Shown: piece after piece, positions 32,856-40,500 of the stretch
How the letters are laid out: every line of letters begins with the position of its first letter
Position numbering within the stretch: position 1 is the stretch's first letter
Assembly (NCBI GenBank): GCA_031290955.1
Contig: JAISLJ010000136.1
Location: 1 to 46,734 of the forward strand
Direction: 5' to 3'
Origin: Zoogloeaceae bacterium
Lineage (GTDB): Bacteria > Pseudomonadota > Gammaproteobacteria > Burkholderiales > Rhodocyclaceae
Length of the DNA: 46,734 nucleotides
Program-made: the position numbers and the translations under genes
Notes under the pieces: generated by a model
Seen by the model: the letters and a program-made list of their open reading frames with translations, nothing else
The model's database searches: none
What the model was told of the DNA's origin: nothing

Positions 32856-34417
32856 GGCATGCGGCAATCGGGAATCAGGCGGTAGGGTTCTGTGGCGTCC
32901 GGGAGCGCGAGGCAGGCGGCGCGGTCGTTGCCGCTCAGGGCCAGCGTCTGGCCGCCGCTTTCGATGACGGTGGCGGTCTCGCCTTCCAGATAGTTCGCTG
33001 CATCCTGCCGTTCGGCGGGCGTGGCGCGGCTTTGGCCGGGCAGGGGATCGCCCGCGTAGATCAGGATCGCGGCATAGAGATGACCATTGACACGCAGGCA
33101 ATCTTCCGGAGTCAGCGCGCAATCGGCGGCAGGAGACTGGGCGGGCGCGAAGCCCGGCGCGACCAGATAGAAAAGGTGATCCTTCCACTTGTCGAGCCAG
33201 CCGTCCTTGCTGTCCATGTGGCTTTCCCCATCCGTGGGCGTCGGGTAGCCCGCAACCGGCAGGAGTTCCGGGCAATTGTCGCTGCGCAGCAGGCGGCAGG
33301 CGGCATTCTTGTTTTCCGGGACACAATCCTTGAAGGCGCCCCAGGTGACATCCATTTCCTTTTTGGAGAAGCTGGTCAGGAAGGGCAGGCGACCGCCGTT
33401 GCGATTCTTGCCGTCGAAAAAGGCGTCGTTCTCGAAAGTGTTGGGCGCGGCGCGGCCCAAGGGGATGGCGGCAGCCCAGGGCAGACGCCGGTAGGCGTTG
33501 TTGTCGCCGAAGCGGGCAAGGCAGGCAGCGGCGCGCTGGGTGAGGGCGCGCGCCGTTGGGGCGTTGTCCGCGTCGAACACATCCTTCTCTGTTTGCGGGC
33601 GTTTCTCCAGCCGCGCCAGCAGTTCGGCCCGCGTGATCCAGAGCAGGCGGTCATTGAAACGCTCGTCCGCTGACGCGGCGATGACCTGGGTGATGCCTTC
33701 CGGTCCTGGGTTGGGCGTGGCGTTGTCGATGCCGTCCAGCGCCTCCAGGAACTGGCGGGCGTCGTAGTTTCCCCGGCACTCCTGCCGGTTGGCGGCGCGG
33801 TCTTGCCCCGCAAGCGGCGGCCCCGGCGCGAAGAGGATGGCCACCGGGCGCTCCAGCGCGGCTTTCCCGGCCAGGATATGGCCCGCGCCATCCTGCACCT
33901 CGAATTGCCCCGGAATATCCGGGTTCAGGAGATCCGCCTTGGGATGGGCCTTGTGGCTGCCGGAAACGGCATACCAAAGACATTCCCCGTAGCCATCCCT
34001 GGGCGGCGGAATGCCCAGGCTGCGCCAAGGGAAATGGCCAATGGCGGTAACGCCCTTTGGGCCGCAGGTGGGCGCTTCCGTGCCCTGGAGGCCGGAGGCG
34101 TTCAGGTCTTCCGGGTTCTTCTCCTTGTCATCGATGGAACTGCCGGTATCCGGGCAGGGCAGGTGACCGGGGACGTAGGCGCTGCGGCCTCCGGCAAGGC
34201 GGATTTCCGGGTAGGCGGCGGCATAGCCCAGCAGGGCTTCCTTGGCTTCCGCCAGGGCGTGGTCGCCCAAAAGGTCGCGCACTGCGGCGCGGTTGAATCC
34301 GGCGGCCAGGTGTGCAAACCAGAAAAGGCCGCCCAAAAGGAGGAGCGCGAACAGGGCCAGCAAGGCCGCGCCCCGCTGGTCGGGCAAGATGCGGATGCGG
34401 TGCGCGCGCCGGGCCAT
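32852..34417 (-). CDS. Large pilin-like protein with N-terminal membrane helix
   Basis: The protein has 521 residues. After MARRAHRIRILPDQ comes RGAALLALFALLLLGGLFWF, an N-terminal transmembrane helix resembling PilX/GspK-type subunits, which lack a perfect prepilin site. Two copies of a related module seem present: each has an LPCPDTG- or ALLGYAAAYPE-like start and a region like RPVAILFAPGPPL / LFYLVAPGFAP, and each contains an ERFNDRLLWI- or WKDHLFYL-type segment. Several cysteines suggest disulfides and an extracytoplasmic fold. The start ATG overlaps the stop of the upstream gene by one base (TGATG). Its C-terminus overlaps the next gene by four bases. It may be the tip or adhesin subunit of this second pilus; the function is unknown. 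Confidence 0.72.
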   Translation of the reverse strand: MARRAHRIRILPDQRGAALLALFALLLLGGLFWFAHLAAGFNRAAVRDLLGDHALAEAKEALLGYAAAYPEIRLAGGRSAYVPGHLPCPDTGSSIDDKEKNPEDLNASGLQGTEAPTCGPKGVTAIGHFPWRSLGIPPPRDGYGECLWYAVSGSHKAHPKADLLNPDIPGQFEVQDGAGHILAGKAALERPVAILFAPGPPLAGQDRAANRQECRGNYDARQFLEALDGIDNATPNPGPEGITQVIAASADERFNDRLLWITRAELLARLEKRPQTEKDVFDADNAPTARALTQRAAACLARFGDNNAYRRLPWAAAIPLGRAAPNTFENDAFFDGKNRNGGRLPFLTSFSKKEMDVTWGAFKDCVPENKNAACRLLRSDNCPELLPVAGYPTPTDGESHMDSKDGWLDKWKDHLFYLVAPGFAPAQSPAADCALTPEDCLRVNGHLYAAILIYAGDPLPGQSRATPAERQDAANYLEGETATVIESGGQTLALSGNDRAACLALPDATEPYRLIPDCRMP

Positions 34418-35106
34418 CAGTGCCGTTCCTGGCGCAGGTGGCCGCCTTGCAGCAAATCCGGCCAAGCGGGCGGCTTTGTTTCCGTCTCGAAGCGACCGTC
34501 GATCCACAGCACCGCCGCGCCGCCCTGCCGCTGGAGGCGACCATGCACATGGCGCGGCGCACTTGCCGCTTCGTTCTCCGGCGCGGGCGGCGCGTGTTTC
34601 AGGGCATCCAGCCGGGCGCGCGCCTCCGGCGTGAAGAAGAGACGGCCCAATCGGGCTTGCAGGGCTTGCGGGGCGTGTGGGATTTGCAGGGGCGGGAGAG
34701 GGTGCTGTTCCCTGCGGAACGCAGCGACGCTCATTTTTTCCAACCTTCCAGCAGCGCAACCGCCCAAGGAAACATATGCGGCGCTTTGCACCGGAAGATG
34801 GACGCCCTCTCCTGCCCCTGCTGGGGCACCCTCCCCCGCCAAGCGGGGGAGGGAAAGGCAAGCGCCCCAAGTGCGGAACGGGTGTGTGGATTGCCACGGC
34901 CCTTCGGCCCTCGCAATGACGAAATATGTGGCGCTTCGCGCCAGAAAGTGGGGGCGGCTTCCAGCGGATGCTGATTGCGTAGTCGGCGCTTGTGCCACCA
35001 GCACCGTTTCAACCATCGGCAACGCAAGCGCCGGTTTCGGAAATGGCAACAACGGCAGCAGCGGCAGAAAGAGCCGCAGGAAAAACGGCAAGTGTTTCAG
35101 TTTCAT
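34417..35106 (-). CDS. GspB/MshK-like periplasmic protein with in-frame repeat insertion
   Basis: The protein has 229 residues. An N-terminal hydrophobic segment (FFLRLFLPLLPLLPF) serves as signal or anchor. The C-terminal 90 residues (LGRLFFTPEARARLDAL ... RQGGAAVLWIDGRF) match the small domain of GspB/MshK-type proteins, which couple inner-membrane assembly to the secretin. Between them, residues about 57-107 read like translated dispersed repeat DNA (VIARAEGPWQSTHPF, then LPRLAGEGAPAGAGEG). This stretch is 150 nt long and flanked by an imperfect 13-bp direct repeat, so it entered in frame. The start overlaps the upstream stop by four bases (ATGA). Confidence 0.7.
   Translation of the reverse strand: MKLKHLPFFLRLFLPLLPLLPFPKPALALPMVETVLVAQAPTTQSASAGSRPHFLARSATYFVIARAEGPWQSTHPFRTWGACLSLPRLAGEGAPAGAGEGVHLPVQSAAYVSLGGCAAGRLEKMSVAAFRREQHPLPPLQIPHAPQALQARLGRLFFTPEARARLDALKHAPPAPENEAASAPRHVHGRLQRQGGAAVLWIDGRFETETKPPAWPDLLQGGHLRQERH
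34774..34936 (-). repeat. 150-nt in-frame repeat insertion with flanking direct repeats
   Basis: The 13-mers AAGCGCCGCATAT (34774-34786) and AAGCGCCACATAT (34924-34936) on the minus strand differ at one base and start 150 nt apart, a multiple of three. Between them lie a copy of the dispersed palindrome also found at 131-167 and a C/G-rich hairpin (CCCCCGCC AA GCGGGGG core, 34833-34849). Confidence 0.6.
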
Positions 35107-35675
35107 GGTGTCGCTCCGGAAGCCGTGGGAGCGCCTGCCACCGCCTGCGCCTGCCATGCCATCCATTCCAGACGGCATTGCGCGGCGAGGTTTGGCCCAG
35201 GCTGGATGGGTTCGGATGGCAGGTCTGGCGACATGCGCCGCAGGTCGCAGGCGCGAACGCGCAGCGACGGATGCGCGAGCGCCTCCAGGAGCGCCAGCAA
35301 TTCTTCCTCGTGCGTGAGTTCCAATGCCAGCGCCATCTTTCCGACGACCAAGGCTCCGCCTGCCGCCGCCAACGTTTCCGTCTCCCAGGTGTGCGCCACA
35401 CGCGGAATGGCGGCGGATTCCCGGATGTTCGCCAGTTGCCGGGCCAAGGCTTCCGCTTCCGGCAAGGGCGCGGCCCATGCGGTCAAGGCGGTGCGCTGGC
35501 TTTCGGCTTCAGCTTCGGCCTGCATGCGTTCGGCGTGGAGCGCCTGCCATTCCAGACGCAAGCCTTCCGCCTGCCGCCGGGCCGTTTCCGCCATTCGCCA
35601 GCCTTGCCAGGCGAGCATGCCGCCGACCAGCGTTGGCAGGCACAAGAGCGCAAGGTGGCGCAGGAGGGGATTCAC
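35103..35675 (-). CDS. GspM/MshJ-like inner-membrane assembly protein
   Basis: The protein has 190 residues from a GTG at 35675, which overlaps the upstream stop (GTGA) and has GGGAGG seven bases before it. Residues 6-25 (RHLALLCLPTLVGGMLAW) are the single membrane helix. A charged helical coiled-coil-like region rich in Glu and Ala follows (LRLEWQALHAERMQAEAEAES), then a small alpha/beta domain. This layout matches GspM/PilO/MshJ proteins, which bridge the cytoplasmic ATPase complex and the periplasm with GspL. Sequence similarity is low by eye, so the call rests on topology and position directly after the GspL-like gene. Confidence 0.65.
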   Translation of the reverse strand: MNPLLRHLALLCLPTLVGGMLAWQGWRMAETARRQAEGLRLEWQALHAERMQAEAEAESQRTALTAWAAPLPEAEALARQLANIRESAAIPRVAHTWETETLAAAGGALVVGKMALALELTHEEELLALLEALAHPSLRVRACDLRRMSPDLPSEPIQPGPNLAAQCRLEWMAWQAQAVAGAPTASGATP

Positions 35676-37021
35676 GCCTTGGCCTCCCATGCGAGCCGCA
35701 GGCGAAACACGCCGTCGGGCGCGGCGGGCAGCGTCAGGATTTCGGGCGGCGGGCCGTGTTGCGCGAGCGTCTCCACGAAGGCGGCAAAGGCCGTCGCCGC
35801 CGCAACGCCTTCCAGGGTCAGGCTGGCGGAGGCATCGCACTGCCAGGCAAGGCGGGTCAGGAAGATATCCGGATGCGCCGCCAGCATGCCGGCAACGCGC
35901 GTCAGCGCCGCGCGGTGGGAACATGGATGGGCAAACGTCGCAAGCGTCTGACGCAGGCGTTCGGCGGCGGGCGCGGGCCTCTCGCCAACGGTGGCGGCGG
36001 CTTGCCGTTGTGCCTGGATGTTCGCCGCGAGCCGGGCGTTTTCCACCTTCTGCGCCTGCGCCTGGGTATACCAAACGCTTCCGGCGGCAAGGCCGCACAG
36101 GCACAGCGCCATCCCGGCAAGTCCCGCTGCCCGCGCCCAGAACTGCTGCCGCGCATCCGGCATTTCTTCTGCAAGCGGAAAACCCTGCCGGGGCGATCGC
36201 GTGGCAAGCAAGGTCAAAAAGAGTCTTGCGTATCCTGCGGACGGGTCGTCCTGCGGACGGCAATTTTTTTGGGGATTGCGGAGGTGTTGTGCTTGTTCGA
36301 TCAGGGTTTGGGGAGAGGCGGTGACGAGGTGGAAATCCGGCAGGTTCTCCGGCATGGGCGGGTCGGCGATGAGCACGAGATGGCGGATGCCCTCGCGCAA
36401 AAAACGATGCCGCCCTTCCAGATAGCGTTTCAGTTTTTCCGCTTCCTCGCGCAGGGTTGTGGCCGAAGGATCGCGGCAGGGCACGAGGCGGGAGAAAAGT
36501 ACCTGGCCTTGCAGGACAAGGCTCTCGCGCAGCCAGCCACCGTCGTGCAAAGTAAAGAGCAAGGCAGCCTCCTGCGCGGCGGCCTTTCCCAAGAGCGTGG
36601 CCGCAAGCGGCCCGGAGAGTTGCGACACGCTGTAAAAACCCGCCGAACGAAGACGATGCGCGCTCAGGAGAGGAAGGAGCCAATCCGGCAGCACCGAGCG
36701 CGGCAAGGCCGTCCACAGGATCTGTTCCTCATGCGCGCTCTGCGCAAGCGTTTGCGTCAGGACGCAAGAAGCATCGGGAAAAAGCTGCTTGCGACGGCGC
36801 GCCAGCACCGTGGCGCGGTCGCGTCCGGCAAGGCGCGGCAGGGTTTCGACCGCAAAGGCTTCCTCCGCCGAATTCACGAGAAAGCGCAGGCAAAGGCCAG
36901 GATGCGCCGCGCACCAGCGACCAAGCTCCGCCTCCCCTAAGGCCGCCCGAAAAAGCCCGTCGCGCCGCCATTCCCACAAGGCTGCCTCTTGTTCCAGGAG
37001 GAGCAGGAATTGCGTGCGCAT
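35672..37021 (-). CDS. GspL/PilM-N-like (MshI-type) inner-membrane platform protein
   Basis: The protein has 449 residues. The N-terminal 270 residues have the pattern of an actin-like GspL/PilM cytoplasmic domain (VETLPRLAGRDRATVLARRRKQLFP, FTLHDGGWLRESLVLQGQVLFSR). One membrane helix lies at about 295-320 (AAGLAGMALCLCGLAAGSVWY). It is followed by a coiled coil and a C-terminal domain of GspL/PilN type. In such systems this protein recruits the ATPase to the membrane. It begins three bases after the gspF stop and its end overlaps the GspM-like gene by four. The remote similarity makes family naming tentative, but topology and order (E-F-L-M) fit. Confidence 0.68.
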   Translation of the reverse strand: MRTQFLLLLEQEAALWEWRRDGLFRAALGEAELGRWCAAHPGLCLRFLVNSAEEAFAVETLPRLAGRDRATVLARRRKQLFPDASCVLTQTLAQSAHEEQILWTALPRSVLPDWLLPLLSAHRLRSAGFYSVSQLSGPLAATLLGKAAAQEAALLFTLHDGGWLRESLVLQGQVLFSRLVPCRDPSATTLREEAEKLKRYLEGRHRFLREGIRHLVLIADPPMPENLPDFHLVTASPQTLIEQAQHLRNPQKNCRPQDDPSAGYARLFLTLLATRSPRQGFPLAEEMPDARQQFWARAAGLAGMALCLCGLAAGSVWYTQAQAQKVENARLAANIQAQRQAAATVGERPAPAAERLRQTLATFAHPCSHRAALTRVAGMLAAHPDIFLTRLAWQCDASASLTLEGVAAATAFAAFVETLAQHGPPPEILTLPAAPDGVFRLRLAWEAKA

Positions 37022-37024
37022 GCC

Positions 37025-38206
37025 TCACCTCGCAAATTGCACAATGATGTCGTAGATCGGGCCGATGACCGAAAGCACGATCCAGCCCAGCAACGCGCCG
37101 AGCATGAGGGTGAGAACAGGTTCGGCCAGCGCCTCGATATGACCGACGGACTGGGCGACATCGCGCTCGAAGAAGCGGGCGGCATTGTGGAGCGCCGTAT
37201 CCAGCGCGCCGGTGCGCTCGCCCACTTCCGTCATGCGCACCACGAAGGGCGGGAACAGGCCCGTCGCCAGGAAGGCGCCCGCCAGGTTGCGGCCCTCGCG
37301 GACAGCGTACTCCGTCTCGCCGATGGCCACAGCCAGCGCGTGGTTGCCGACCACGCTGCGCGTGACGGCAAGGGAATCAAGGATCGGCACGCCTGCGGCA
37401 TAGAGCGTGGCCAGGGTATCGGCAAAGCGGGCAAGGGCGATCTTCTGCGCGATCTTTCCCAGAATGGGCAGGCGCAGCCAGAGGGCGTCCCCTTGGGCAC
37501 TTCGCAGCCAGAACACGGTCGCCGCTAGGCCAAGGAAGGCGAGCACGACCAGCACGTGCCAGGATTGGCGCAGGAAGCCGGAGACGAAGAAAAGCAGCCG
37601 GGCATGCCAGGGCAAATCCTGCCCCATGTTGCGCGCAAAGATTTCCAGTTCCGGCACAAGGTAGAGCATGAGGAAGGCCGTTGCCGCCAGCATGACGCAG
37701 GCCACGAAGGCCGGGTAGGCCAGGAGCCGCCGCGCCTGCGCGTGCAAGGCCGCCTCACGCTCCACGGCCCGGAACTGTTTTTCAAAAACGTCGGCCAGAT
37801 CCCCTGAGGCTTCCCCGGCCCGGATCAGGCTCGTGAAGATCGGCGGGAAGCGGGCAGGGTGGTTCTGCATGGCCTCCGAGAGCGTTGCGCCGCCTTCGAT
37901 TTCCCGGATGAGTCCCGCCGCGATTTCCTGCAACGGCGAGGCTTCCGGCGTATCACGCAAATCCGCGAGGGCATCCAGCAAGGGGACGCCCGCCTTCAGC
38001 AATTCCTTCATCTCGAAGGCAAACTGGAGCAAATCCCGGCGCCGGATGCCGCCCCGGCGCGAGAGGCCCGGCCTTGCCGAAGCAAAGCGCACGAGAAAAA
38101 GAGCCTGGCGTTTCAGGCGCGCTTCCAGTTCCTCCGGGTTTTCCGCTTCCAGATGGCCGCGCACCTTGCGACCTGCGGCATTCAGGGCGGAATAGGCATA
38201 GAGCAT
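37025..38206 (-). CDS. Type II secretion/type IV pilus platform protein GspF/MshG
   Basis: This 393-residue inner-membrane platform protein begins MLYAYSALNAAGRKVRGHLE. It contains two copies of the T2SSF domain, about 60-185 (DLLQFAFEMKELLKAGVPLLDALADL...FTSLIRAGEASGDLADVF) and 265-385 (ALARFADTLATLYAAGVPILDSLAV...VVRMTEVGERTGALDTAL), each followed by membrane helices. Length is normal for the family (about 400). It lies two bases after gspE and is the usual partner of the ATPase. A distinct PilC for the first pilus is not in this window. Confidence 0.9.
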   Translation of the reverse strand: MLYAYSALNAAGRKVRGHLEAENPEELEARLKRQALFLVRFASARPGLSRRGGIRRRDLLQFAFEMKELLKAGVPLLDALADLRDTPEASPLQEIAAGLIREIEGGATLSEAMQNHPARFPPIFTSLIRAGEASGDLADVFEKQFRAVEREAALHAQARRLLAYPAFVACVMLAATAFLMLYLVPELEIFARNMGQDLPWHARLLFFVSGFLRQSWHVLVVLAFLGLAATVFWLRSAQGDALWLRLPILGKIAQKIALARFADTLATLYAAGVPILDSLAVTRSVVGNHALAVAIGETEYAVREGRNLAGAFLATGLFPPFVVRMTEVGERTGALDTALHNAARFFERDVAQSVGHIEALAEPVLTLMLGALLGWIVLSVIGPIYDIIVQFAR

Positions 38207-38208
38207 GG

Positions 38209-39921
38209 CTAGTGGCGTATGCCCAGATCCACGACCCGGCCCAGTTCTTCCAGCGAGGTTTCCCCGGCGAGCACCCGCGCCGCGCCATCGTCGGCCAGGG
38301 GCACGAAGCCCTGGGCAAGCGCGTGGCGCAGGAGTTCGCCGCTCGACGCATGCCGGGCGATGAGATCATCCAGCGCCGGATCCATGCAGAGGATTTCCAT
38401 GATTGCCAGCCGACCGCGATAGCCAAGAAAGCGGCATTGGGCGCAACCCTTCGCCCGGTAGATCAGGGGCTCGGCATCCTCGAACACACCCAGGAGACGG
38501 CGCTCCTCGCGGCTGGCGCGGACGGCCTCCCGACAAGCGGGACACAGGCGACGCACGAGGCGCTGGGCGATGATGCCGGTCACGTTGCCCGGCAGGATGT
38601 CCGGCCGCACGCCGATGTCGATGAGGCGGGGCAGCGCCCCGATGGCGGAAGCGGCATGCAGGGTGGAAAACACCTGATGCCCGGTCATCGCGGCGCGAAA
38701 GGCCATTTCGGCAGTGGCCGCGTCGCGGATTTCCCCGACCAGGATCACATCCGGGTCCTGGCGCATCATGGAACGAATGCCGCTCGCAAAATCGAGCTTC
38801 ACGGCCTCATTGATTGAGGTCTGCCGTACCAGTGGCATCGGGTATTCCACCGGGTCTTCCAGCGTCATGATGTGGATGTGCTCGGAATTGATGTGGTTCA
38901 GGAGCGAGTAGAGTGTCGTCGTCTTGCCGCTTCCGGTCGGGCCGGTGACGAGCACAATGCCTTCCGGGCGGGCCAGCATGCGCCGCAATGTCGCCTGGTG
39001 CGCGGCGGCAAGGCCCAGCGCCTCCAGGGGCACGATGCCCTTCTGTCGATCCAGGATGCGCAGGACGATGTTCTCGCCATGCAGGACGGGCTGCGTCGCC
39101 ACGCGAAAATCCACAGGCCGCCCGGAAACGCGCAAGGCGATGTGACCATCTTGCGGGGCGCGGGTCTCGGCAATGTTCATGCCGCTCATCACCTTGAGAC
39201 GCACGGCCATCGCGGGCCAGCAGGAAGGATGCAAGGCGCGTGTTTGGTGCAGGATGCCATCCTGCCGATAGCGAATGCGCAAAAAACCCTGTTCCGGCTC
39301 GAAATGGATGTCTGATGCCTCACGCTTCACTGCGTCCGTGAGGATGGCGTCGATGAGGCGCACCACCGGCTGGCTGTATTCCCGCGCCCGCCCGTTCGCC
39401 GCGTTCGTCTCTTCCAGGCTCTGCCAGTCGATTTCCCCGGTTTCAAGCTCGCGCAGGATGCCATCAATGGAAAGCGTGTGTCCGTAGTAACGGTCAATGG
39501 CGACGTCAATTTCCGATTCCCCCGCCAGCAGGGTTTCTATGCGCGTCTCCTGCCCCAGAAGCGCGCGCACCTTGTCCTGCGCGACGAGATCATGCGCGTC
39601 GGCGACGGCCAGAGTCAGGCGCTGTTCCGTTTCTTCGTAATGGAGCGGCAGGAGGCGATGCTGCTTGGCGACCTGGCGCGGAATGCGCCGCAAGGCGTCC
39701 GCATCCGCCACGGCATGGGCAAGGTCGATGCTCGCCTTCCCCAGAGATTCCGAAAGCGCGTCCCGCATCGTGCCCTCGGAGAGAAAACCCAAGCGCACCA
39801 GAAGCTTGCCAATGGGCGTCGCCGGTTCCGCCTCCTGCTCTTTCAGGGCGATGCGCAATTGATCCCCGGAAATGAGTCCCCGCTGCAAAAGCGCCTCACC
39901 GAACCGCTGCGGCGCGTTCAT
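38209..39921 (-). CDS. GspE/PilB/MshE-type assembly ATPase
   Basis: This 570-residue hexameric ATPase powers pilin polymerisation. The N-terminal region has two tandem MshEN-like motifs, RFGEALLQRGLISGDQLRIA and IGKLLVRLGFLSEGTMRDAL, which in MshE bind cyclic di-GMP. Walker A is GPTGSGKTTTLYS, the Asp box LEDPVEYPMP, Walker B DPDVILVGEIRD, and the His box TGHQVFSTLHAASA. The zinc tetracysteine LCPAC...GCAQC is complete. The ATG at 39921 is chosen because the frame upstream to 40167 has no conserved sequence. It heads the operon, with a possible promoter about 110 bp upstream. Confidence 0.92.
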   Translation of the reverse strand: MNAPQRFGEALLQRGLISGDQLRIALKEQEAEPATPIGKLLVRLGFLSEGTMRDALSESLGKASIDLAHAVADADALRRIPRQVAKQHRLLPLHYEETEQRLTLAVADAHDLVAQDKVRALLGQETRIETLLAGESEIDVAIDRYYGHTLSIDGILRELETGEIDWQSLEETNAANGRAREYSQPVVRLIDAILTDAVKREASDIHFEPEQGFLRIRYRQDGILHQTRALHPSCWPAMAVRLKVMSGMNIAETRAPQDGHIALRVSGRPVDFRVATQPVLHGENIVLRILDRQKGIVPLEALGLAAAHQATLRRMLARPEGIVLVTGPTGSGKTTTLYSLLNHINSEHIHIMTLEDPVEYPMPLVRQTSINEAVKLDFASGIRSMMRQDPDVILVGEIRDAATAEMAFRAAMTGHQVFSTLHAASAIGALPRLIDIGVRPDILPGNVTGIIAQRLVRRLCPACREAVRASREERRLLGVFEDAEPLIYRAKGCAQCRFLGYRGRLAIMEILCMDPALDDLIARHASSGELLRHALAQGFVPLADDGAARVLAGETSLEELGRVVDLGIRH

Positions 39922-40500
39922 GCGACGCAACCCAGGGCGGCTGTGCGGCGCGCGATGTCCAGGATATCCGGCAGGATCGATGGGGAAAACGCCATTGTTT
40001 TTTGCATAGGAAATTGGCATCAATGGCAGAATCCTAATTGCAGGACGATGGATTTGCAAGCCCCTTTCTGCCCACCGGAGATGCCATCTACCCCGCCGTC
40101 CCTTTTCCCGCAAGGAAAGCAGGGAAATTTTGGGAGACGCGAAAAACCCTGTTGGAATGGGTAACACTCCCGATGAAGAACGAATTCGGCGGACGGCAGG
40201 TGTGGGTCAAGGGCGCGTGCAAGGAATACTGGACAAAAACAACCTGAACGACATACAACGCCCGCTGGCGCATGTCCAAAGGGGAAAAGACGAAAATCAC
40301 CCCTCCGAACCAACAGACCGGGATTCAGCGGCTGCATTCGGGAAGAGTTTTGCAAAAGGCGCGAGACAAGCGGCAATGCGCGGGGCGAGGGGGCTAGAGG
40401 GGTGGAATTCCCTGGTCATTGCTCGGTGCAAGTCGACAAAATCGTGACAAACGTGACGAATTTGCAACGAAGCGGGAAAAGCCTTGCTAAAATCCCGCTC
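39922..40500. other. Divergent spacer between the second pilus operon and the histidine kinase gene
   Basis: No gene is supported; open frames here lack family features or ribosome sites. It holds a candidate promoter for the minus-strand operon and, directly before the kinase ATG, TAAAAT at 40488-40493. Confidence 0.6.
40031..40059 (-). promoter_or_regulatory. Candidate promoter of the second pilus operon
   Basis: On the minus strand TTGCAA (40059-40054) and TAGGAT (40036-40031) are separated by 17 bp. Each matches four of six consensus positions. The leader to the gspE ATG would be about 105 nt. Confidence 0.35.

Noticed and set aside
40130..40447. 105-codon plus-strand frame before the histidine kinase
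   Set aside because: It has no ribosome site, no recognisable motif and a composition like the surrounding spacer.
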